A stretch of DNA of 64,000 nt, from the NCBI GenBank assembly GCA_025531455.1, contig JAMYHL010000007.1, positions 124,001-188,000 of the forward strand, given 5' to 3'. Origin of the DNA: Apiotrichum sp. Y4204. Taxonomy: Eukaryota > Basidiomycota > Tremellomycetes > Trichosporonales > Trichosporonaceae. Of this stretch, positions 57,401 to 64,000 are shown piece by piece (the first letter of the stretch is position 1; every line of letters begins with the position of its first letter). Position numbers and translations under genes: made by a program. The notes under the pieces were generated by a model. The model did no database searches, had not been told where the DNA came from, and was given only the letters and a program-made list of their open reading frames with translations.

Positions 57401-59474
57401 TGCGCATTGCCTTCCCCTCTCTCGACCTTATCTGCTCCGATTTCCTCTCCAGCCTGGACCCAAGTGCGATGCGCCTCTGTATCGCGTGCTTGGGTCACTT
57501 TGGTCAGCAGCAGGACGACGTCAACATCACCCTCGCGGCCATCGGTCTCTTGTGGACTGTTTCCGACGCGGTACAAGCCGACTCGAAGGATCTGTGGCTA
57601 TATCTCCTCACCGAGTTGTTAAAACTGGCCTCCGACCCACGCCTCGAGGTCCGCAGCAGCGCGATGCAGACGCTCTTCCGCTGTCTGGAGCTGTATGGTT
57701 CCAGCCTCAGCCCCCAACTGTGGGATGATGTGTTCAGCAAGGTCGTCTTTCCTCTGCTCGAGTCGATGCGCGGCGACGAATCGCAGGTATTGGCGCTCAC
57801 GTCAGTGGGGAGCATATTCGGCTCGTTCCTTCCACAGATTGCCGCCCTCCCGAAATCAGAAGCCATTTACAGTCGTCTCCTCGACAGGCTAAAGAAGAGC
57901 TTCATCTCCGCACCACGGCCATGCACAACTGCTGCTCTCAAGGTCCTGGACCGCGTTCTCGGGGCGGCAGAGGATGGGTCACCCTTCCTCGTTCCCTCGT
58001 GGGAAGCGTTTATTGTCATGGGCGAAGCGCTCGGATCAGGCGAACCGTATACGCAAGATAACCTCGTCGCACTCGTGAAAGTCGCTTCCAAGCTGCATGA
58101 CCGGTTAGAGTGGAACGACGAGCGCGTCCGCAAAATGTCGTCCATTCTGCGTTCGGTCGTTACCTATTCACGCTCTCCGGATTATCGGCCAGACGTTGAC
58201 GCCATGTCGCCGCTCCAGCAGGCCGTGACTGACCTCGTTGCAAAATCGCAGCACTTTGGGCCGGCGGTCGTGCTCTCGGATCTCGCGGAATTCGGTTCGC
58301 TGGCCTACCTCGGCGAGACGGGCGGCAAGGTCACCTACGTCGCGCTGTCCAAGTTTGCCATGCCGACCATGGCGGATGTGTTTGAGCGCGTGTCCTCGGA
58401 TGTGGCGCTATACAACGGCGGAACGGTGGAGAGCGTGCTGGGCGCGTACGCACTGCCCATTAAGCTAAAATACGACTGTCCGCCTGCGAGCAAGTACGGC
58501 GAGGCGCCGCCGCTGTGGCGAACGGCGATGACGACCTTTGTGCGCGTGCTCGACCTCGCGATGCCGGTGCTCGAGAAGGAGGATGTGGAGGCTGAGCGCT
58601 TCTCCGCGCTCTGGTCGCAGATCATGGATGTGTACGCTGGCATGCTTCTCGCCGATGGGGGCACCGACAGCTCGGAGGACGATGACTACGTGCTTCCGGT
58701 GCTTGAGCGGATGCGTGAGACGGTACACTCGCGGCTCGGCGACAAGCGCGTACCGGACCACGTTGTGAGCCAACACGCCGACGCGATGCGCAAGGCATCG
58801 ACACTGTATCACTACGACGTGCGTGCGCGGAACGGGACAACAGCCCCAGTTGTCCCTGACACGCGCGAGGCGACGCGATACTGGGCCCTCAACCAGCTGG
58901 TCCTGTGCTCGAGCAAGGGCAAGGGCAAAGAGAAGGACCCGAAAGGAGGAAAGGAGAATGAGCGGGTGGCAGCGCTGTTCGTGCCTGCTGTGCTCCGGCG
59001 CTTTGAGGAGACGCTCACGAGCTTCCTCAACGACGCCAAGCTCCGTGGCCAAATGCCGTTCCCTAAGTGAGTTGCTTCACCGCAATTTGTACAGTAATTG
59101 ACGACAGAATTCGCGAGGAGGAGCTTCTCTTTGTCCTCCGGCATCTCGTTACCATGACACTCTGGCCGGGGAGCATGCCGGCGGATACGGGCTCGCCGAT
59201 CAGCTCGGCGCTCGCAACGTCGCCTCGCGCACATCTTTTCCGGTATTATCCCCTTCTTCTGGAACTCGTATCTGTGTCCACGGCGCCGTCGATGTGGATC
59301 CTGCCGAGCGAGTATGCGCAGCTCTTCGGCCTCGAGGTGAATGACGATGCGGCGGACGCGCGGGACGGCAGCGACCTCATTGAAGTGAGTGCGAGGGATC
59401 TCGCACGCCGCGCACTCGCACTTGTTGGCACGGAACTGGGGCTGGGGAGGCGAGAGGAGCTTGCTACGGCGTAG
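54457..59474 (+). CDS. MON2: Mon2 (Ysl2), large Sec7-like trans-Golgi/endosome scaffold
   Basis: Exons are 54457..54579, 54618..54678, 54731..59066 and 59108..59474, giving 1628 aa, near the 1636 of yeast Mon2. Introns are 38, 52 and 41 nt. The N-terminal DCB region reads LLVSELQALIVESKRRNPDV, EAALEILK, ADTLLAPVTLGCKTKN and ISIAALQRLVAL. The HUS-type region and long armadillo-like HDS repeats follow. As in the family, no Sec7 catalytic domain is present. Mon2 works with Dop1 and the flippase Neo1 in recycling from endosomes to the Golgi. The start is moderately certain: it is the nearest in-frame ATG, and residues 2-20 are not conserved-looking, so a small upstream exon could replace them. 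The C-terminal exon contains WILPSEYAQLFGLEV. Confidence 0.9.
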
Positions 59475-60013
59475 AGTATCGTATCATAGACATGCAGCGG
59501 ATTGTGTACATGTGCCACACAGTCTCAAAGTCACGCTTGAGATGTGAGTCAGACTAGTACTGCCGACTTCATAGGCCGTCCACACCGGGCGTCACAGGGT
59601 CCGCAGCTGAGCTGTGAGACCATGAGACCGAGCTCCTACATCCAAGACATGCATGGCACGCCGGACACATGTTCAGTAGTCACGGACGCTAGACAACCTC
59701 CACACATCGTGACTGTTTGAGGGAATCTTGTGACACTGTTTGACGGATATCAAGTATCCAGAACCGAACTTTATCAATTGGCAAAACGGCACATGGCACA
59801 AACTGATCTGGTACCGATATCTGGTTTATTGTCTGCGAGCTTGTCGCCGCCGAGCAAGCAAGCTGAACAGCAAAGGCGCGGAATGACGCACGACCCACAC
59901 GATACGATATATTAAGGCTGGCCAGACTTACGAGTCGGCCTCTCTCCCCCCATCCAGACTTCATCCACAATACCTCCTCCTCACATCCAATACCCATCAG
60001 TATATCAGCAACC
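59475..60013. promoter_or_regulatory. Promoter interval of the 60 kb gene
   Basis: 539 bp after the MON2 stop. A TATATTAA element at 59908-59915 lies about 100 bp before the next ATG and is followed by a C/T-rich run and CATCC-type words, the most complete core promoter seen in the window. Confidence 0.55.
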
Positions 60014-61135
60014 ATGCCGGCTGCGCCCGTCCGCGTCCCGCGCCGCCGGTCCTCTGGCGTCGCGGACGAAATTTCCCATTTGTCGCTCGACGAGGTCCGT
60101 GACCGGCTAGCGCGCAACGAGCGCGTCCTCGGCACAGCGCTGTTCAGTACTTCTCCGACATCGACGACCCGGAACCCTCTATCCCCCACTTCTCCCGGAG
60201 AAGACCCCGTGCGCGGCCGCCTCCTTGCTGTCCGCGACGCGCTGCGCGCACGGGAAGCCGAGCTACTCGCGAACAGTATCGATAACATGAGCCTCAACCG
60301 GCAGGGCCAGCTCGCGACCTCGCCGCCGACGAGGAGCGGGAAGATGCGCGCCCTCGAGACTATTGCCGCGAGCGAGGCGGCGCATGGGCCCAATGGCATC
60401 AGCTTGTGAGTCCTGCTTTTATCGGTGCGCGTGATGCGATCGCGAGGGCGACCGGGGGCGTGATGGGACGGGCAGTGATGGGCACGCCCGATTGGTGTAT
60501 CCGCGCCGCGGCATTGTTCGTGGAACGGTGTCTGTTGCCATTTTGCGCTGGAACAGCGTTGTCGCATTGTGTTTTGGAACAACATCTGTCGCATTGTGCA
60601 ATGGAACAGCATTTGTTGTGTTGTGCACTTTGGATGAGACCGGTGTTGCGACAGTGATACCTCTCCAACATGTCTTGCTCTCTTTTCCCTCTTTCAGATT
60701 ATCCTTTGATTACGGCGTTACTGACCCCACAGGCCGATTCAACAGACAATTGCCCTCGGGACCCGCGACTTTGACAACCAGACGGCTGCGCGGCTTGAAA
60801 ACCTCGACTTGAACCCGCGCCGGCGGCATCGGCACGTGGACGACGAGCTGGGTCGTGCGGCTGCTGCCGCGCAGTATGCGCGCGCGCACGTAGACGACGG
60901 GGACGACGACATGTTCGACACGGAGGAGGATTACGCTGCCGCGAGCGTGTATGCCTCGGAAAGGCGCGATTCGGGGACGGGGCTGCCGCTTGGTACGGCC
61001 AAGGCGCGGCGCGCAGAGGGGATGGACGATGACCTGCGGAGCTTTGCCGAGGACGAGGACGACAGCGAGTTTCCCGAGGGCAACGACGAGTATGAGGGGG
61101 ATGGGAAGGACACGATGGATGCCGCGCCGAGTTAG
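60014..61135 (+). CDS. Uncharacterised acidic-tailed protein
   Basis: Exons are 60014..60405 and 60733..61135, giving 264 aa. The single intron is 327 nt, the longest in the window, ending CTGACCCCACAG. I do not recognise the family. The N-terminus is basic (PVRVPRRRSSG). Residues about 20-42 form a helix (ISHLSLDEVRDRLARNERVL). A second helix follows (RGRLLAVRDALRAREAELLA), then short motifs before the intron. After the intron come IQQTIALGTRDFDNQTAARL, an Arg/His patch (NPRRRHRHVDDEL) and a strongly acidic end (DEDDSEFPEGNDEYEGD). No membrane span or signal peptide. The split helices look conserved in character, so this is probably a real cytosolic or nuclear protein. Stop is 145 bp from that of convergent LSM3. 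Confidence 0.7.
60512..60640. repeat. 27-bp minisatellite inside an intron
   Basis: Four to five tandem copies of a unit near CATTGTGNNNTGGAACANCATCTGTYG follow each other: the CATTGTTCG copy, the CATTTTGCG copy, the CATTGTGTT copy, the CATTGTGCAA copy, and a decayed last copy starting TGTTGTGCACT. All lie within the 60406-60732 intron, 90 or more bases from the acceptor. Confidence 0.75.
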
Positions 61136-61280
61136 CGATGAGCACGTGGACAGAGGGGAGAGGAGAGAGGAGAGAGGACGCGTCAGAAGGACAGCAGTCA
61201 TAGCACAGGTTACATCTTGCACTATGCATGTACATTGGAGCTAGAGAATGGCGCGCGGCCGGGTATCGGATGTGGGCGAT

Positions 61281-62042
61281 TTACTGAGTGGGCGAGACCT
61301 GGAGTCAGAACTGATCAGACGGTCAGGTTAATCATCACTCACGAGGATGACGCTGTCGCCGCGGACAAAAAGCATCTCCATCTGGCGGCGCTCAGCCTGT
61401 CGTCAGTGTTTGCAGGCGGAGACGGCGTGAATGAAAGCTCAAGCTGCTCGATCTGGGGCGGGCTACATTCTCGGCCCGTTGAAGACCATGTAATCGCTCT
61501 CTCAAAAGGCTTCAGCGAGCACGAGGTATCTTATGTGTCGACACGTCGCGCCGCACCGCCACTTGTCCATCTGAGAGGAAACAGAGAACACGGCTCGCAC
61601 CACTGTGTCCACCATCCACTCACCCTCGGCGGCAGCGGCGTGCCATCCTCGTTGACATCGACATGGTGTATTGTCTCCTCAACGCTGGAGAGCACGACGT
61701 TCATGTGCGCGTCGTATGCCTGGCGTTAGTTGTGAGCAGACACTGATAGGGGAAGGTATGAGGGACATCTCCACGAGGACAAAGGCTGTCTCTCGCTTGA
61801 GCTCCGAGTTCCCCGGCGGCTTGGCCAAGATAAATCCCTCTTCATGCTGTAGACACCCACATGCAGCGTTCCCGTCAGCGTCCGGTCGCCGCGCATCTTG
61901 ATGAACACGCGCCTGCTGTCAGCTCGTCATTCACTTCCAGCTGGCCAAGTCCCGAGCCTGTGGCGCGCGCGACTCACTCCCCGAGAGCAAGCTTGACAAT
62001 GTCGAGAGGCTCGTTGATGGAGGTGTTGACCGCGTCGTCCAT
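61281..62042 (-). CDS. LSM3: LSm3, subunit of Lsm1-7 and Lsm2-8 rings
   Basis: Five exons on the minus strand: 62042..61978, 61912..61861, 61719..61624, 61396..61343 and 61298..61281, giving 94 aa (family about 90-100). Introns are 65, 141, 226 and 44 nt; the last exon codes five residues and the stop. Joined sequence: INEPLDIVKLALGERVFIKM, RGDRTLTGTLHAYDAHMNVV (Sm1 motif), LSSVEETIHHV, a loop, then MEMLFVRGDSVILVSP (Sm2 motif with RGD). LSm3 contributes to the cytoplasmic ring that promotes mRNA decapping and the nuclear ring that binds the U6 3' end. The gene is so finely split that only one fragment shows as an open frame. Divergent from ERG27 with 354 bp between starts. Confidence 0.92.
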
Positions 62043-62396
62043 TGTGGTGCTGTTAGTTGAGGAAAATAGGGGTAATGTTGTTGCAATAGAGACTTGTTGC
62101 TCTTTACGTCGAGTGTTCGAGTGGTGGGTTGACGGATTCTAGATGCCTGACTGTGCAGCAGTCAAATCACGTGATTGTATGCACGCTATTTCCACGTAGC
62201 TATCATGCCTTATCCACGCTCATGAATTTGCCACTGAAGATTGAATCGCGCTGATCGCACATGGACCATGGACCTGATTGTCCAGGGACCAGGATCTACG
62301 GCGTCGGCATCGTGCCATATCCTGTCCTCCAAAAGTCGGGACGAACGTTATCTACGGTCCGTATCCTTGACACTCAACATTCTCTCTCCACCAACC
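62043..62396. promoter_or_regulatory. Shared divergent promoter, LSM3 / ERG27
   Basis: 354 bp between divergent starts. It includes AATCACGTGATT at 62165-62176, a 12-bp perfect palindrome on a CACGTG E-box, and a TCTCTCTCCACC leader just before ERG27. Confidence 0.6.
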
Positions 62397-63863
62397 ATGC
62401 CCAACTCCAGCACTGTAGGAGAGCCACAACGCGCAATGAATGGGGACGACTCGAATCGTATCATTGCCATCGTCACTGGCGCGAACAGGTGGGTCTTGAG
62501 GGAGCACGCGGCGCAGCTTTACACCTCCCACGTCGTAGAGCTGTGCGCGTCTCTTGCAGCAATCCTCTGACAACACTAACGTCCAGCGGCTTTGGCCTCG
62601 GTATTTGCCAGGCGCTGCTTAGCAACCTCTCCGTGTGCGGCGACACCCCCGTGCCATGTGCTGTACCGACCGAGTCCTCCCTTCCTCCTGCTCTCGCCCC
62701 CTTGCTCTCGGAGGAAGGTGCTGCCGCCGCGCGCACTGCCGCGCGCATGCCGTCGCCTCACCCGACGTTGACGCTGATTCTCGCGTGCAGGTCCGAGAAG
62801 AACGCGACCGCAGCGCGTACCAAGATCCTGGACGCGCACAACGCCGAGCTCGCGGCGCGGCGGAAACGCGGCATCCCCATCCCGGCTGGATGGATCGAGG
62901 GCCTGCGTGTCGAGTTTGAGCCAGTCGACCTCGACGCTGTCGGTGGACCAAATGGCATTCTCGCGTTTACGCGCCGAATCGCCTTCAAATACCCCTACGT
63001 GACAAGTCTTTTCCTCAACGCCGGATTCGCCGCGTTTAAGCAGGTCGTTATCCCACGGTTCATGTGGCAAATTATCACTGATGGATATCTCCACGCCTTG
63101 CACCACCCGCGCTACAACATTGAGGAGATTGGCGCGCGCAGTGCAGACGGAGAGCGCGGACGCGTATGGGGCGTTAACGTGCTGTCGCCTTACATCATGG
63201 TGAGTCGCCAGATAGATGTCCTGCAACATATCTGACCGCCAGGCTAAGGAGCTCGCACCGATGCTTCGCGCATCGCCCAAGACGCTGCCCATTGAGCCGC
63301 GCGTGGTGTACACGTCGTCTATTGAGGCCGAGGCCGAGGCACTTGAGGACACCCCGCTAAACGACTACCAGCTGCTCGCGTATCCCACGTCCTATCGTGC
63401 ATCCAAGTACATGGGTGACCTGGTTGTTGCGCATTTGGACAAGGAGCTTGGCGGAGAGGAGAACGCGCGCCCGATTAGGTGCATCTCCGCGGAGCCCGGG
63501 TGCGTCGCAACCAACATTGCCGTCGCGGGCCTCGGCGCGTGGCAGTGGCTCGTCAAGATCAAGTGGGTCTGCTACTGGCTCTCGTTCTACATTGCCAACC
63601 TCCTCGGCTCGCCGCACCACCCCGTCTGGGCAACGTACGGCGCCGTTCCGATGCTCTACGCTGCGTTCATTGCCGACTCGTTCCTCCTCCCCGCGGCGAA
63701 GCAGCCGCCAAAGGTCCATGTCGTCAGCCACCGCTTCCGTCCCCCGACCGTCAAGTACGGCGAGGTCGACCAGTGGGAGAAGAACCAGGACATCGCCGAG
63801 GGACTCGTCGAGCGGTGCGAGGCTATTCGCAGCGAGTGGACCGCGAGGGAGAAGAGTCAATAG
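62397..63863 (+). CDS. ERG27: 3-ketosteroid reductase (Erg27), short-chain dehydrogenase
   Basis: Exons are 62397..62488, 62587..63199 and 63243..63863, giving 441 aa. Introns are 98 and 43 nt. Intron 1 splits the nucleotide-binding motif, which reads VTGANSGFGLGICQALL once joined. Further SDR features: LACRSEKNATAARTKIL, LFLNAGF (NAG motif, about 175), the catalytic Ser in VVYTSSIEAEAEAL, and YRASKYMGDLV, the YxxxK active site (about 284-288). SPYIM before the Ser strand and the LEDTPLNDYQ segment are typical of Erg27, which reduces the C3 ketone during C4 demethylation in ergosterol synthesis at the ER. The C-terminal half has a hydrophobic stretch (WVCYWLSFYIANLL) fitting membrane association. 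A later in-frame Met (MNGDDSNR) is an alternative start. Confidence 0.85.
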
Positions 63864-64000
63864 AATTTAGATAATGTAGGATCATGAGCGGTGACCAAGA
63901 GCGCCACTAACCACTGACGAGGACTGATGACTAGATCTGTAGCCTCAAAATCTCGGGTTTCTCCGGCGGTTCCTGACAATCCTGGCCGACGATCATCGGT
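63864..64000. other. 3' flank of ERG27
   Basis: 137 bases after the ERG27 stop. Nothing recognisable before the window ends. Confidence 0.5.

Overview
This window is nuclear DNA of a fungus, most likely a basidiomycete yeast of the Tremellomycetes (Trichosporonales-like; the order is inference). Every gene is eukaryotic. Almost all genes are cut by short introns with GTNNGT-type donors and a CTNAY branch motif a few bases before the acceptor. Coding DNA is GC-rich, and the proteins fit basidiomycetes, including a macrofage activating glycoprotein-type surface protein and an ERG27-type sterol reductase. I saw no operon, CRISPR array, phage or intact transposon. I joined exons by hand wherever the reading frame and the known protein family agreed; nearly all coding joins sum to whole codons.

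Layout. 1-12 kb is dense: CDC4-type F-box/WD40 protein (+, cut by the left edge), WDR59/Sea3 (-), a POM34-like membrane protein (+), SWD3/WDR5 (-) and ATG6/Beclin (+). 12-29 kb is gene-poor: a GPI-type aspartic protease (13.5-15.1 kb, +) and one uncharacterised protein (19.7-20.4 kb, -), separated by long non-coding stretches, one of them about 7.7 kb. 29-34 kb holds a STE20/FRAY-type kinase (+) and the surface glycoprotein (-). 36.5-43.3 kb has MSH2 (-), RAD23 (-) and RPL35 (+). 45.4-54 kb has an RRN11-like factor (-), eIF4A (+), PET100 (-) and SSL2/XPB (+). 54.4-64 kb has MON2 (+), an uncharacterised acidic protein (+), LSM3 (-) and ERG27 (+).

Functionally this is mostly housekeeping content: DNA repair (MSH2, RAD23, SSL2), transcription and chromatin (SSL2, RRN11-like, SWD3), translation (RPL35, eIF4A), RNA decay and splicing (LSM3), TORC1 control and autophagy (WDR59, ATG6), trafficking (MON2), mitochondria (PET100) and sterol synthesis (ERG27). 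Many neighbours are divergent pairs sharing 270-360 bp promoters or convergent pairs with stops 88-180 bp apart.

No new multi-gene system is evident. The most unusual signals are a roughly 900-nt stretch without any ATG in front of the 20 kb gene, very short introns whose branch motif almost touches the acceptor, a 27-bp minisatellite inside an intron, a possible start-codon-only exon in MSH2, and clustered palindromes in the large gene-free block.
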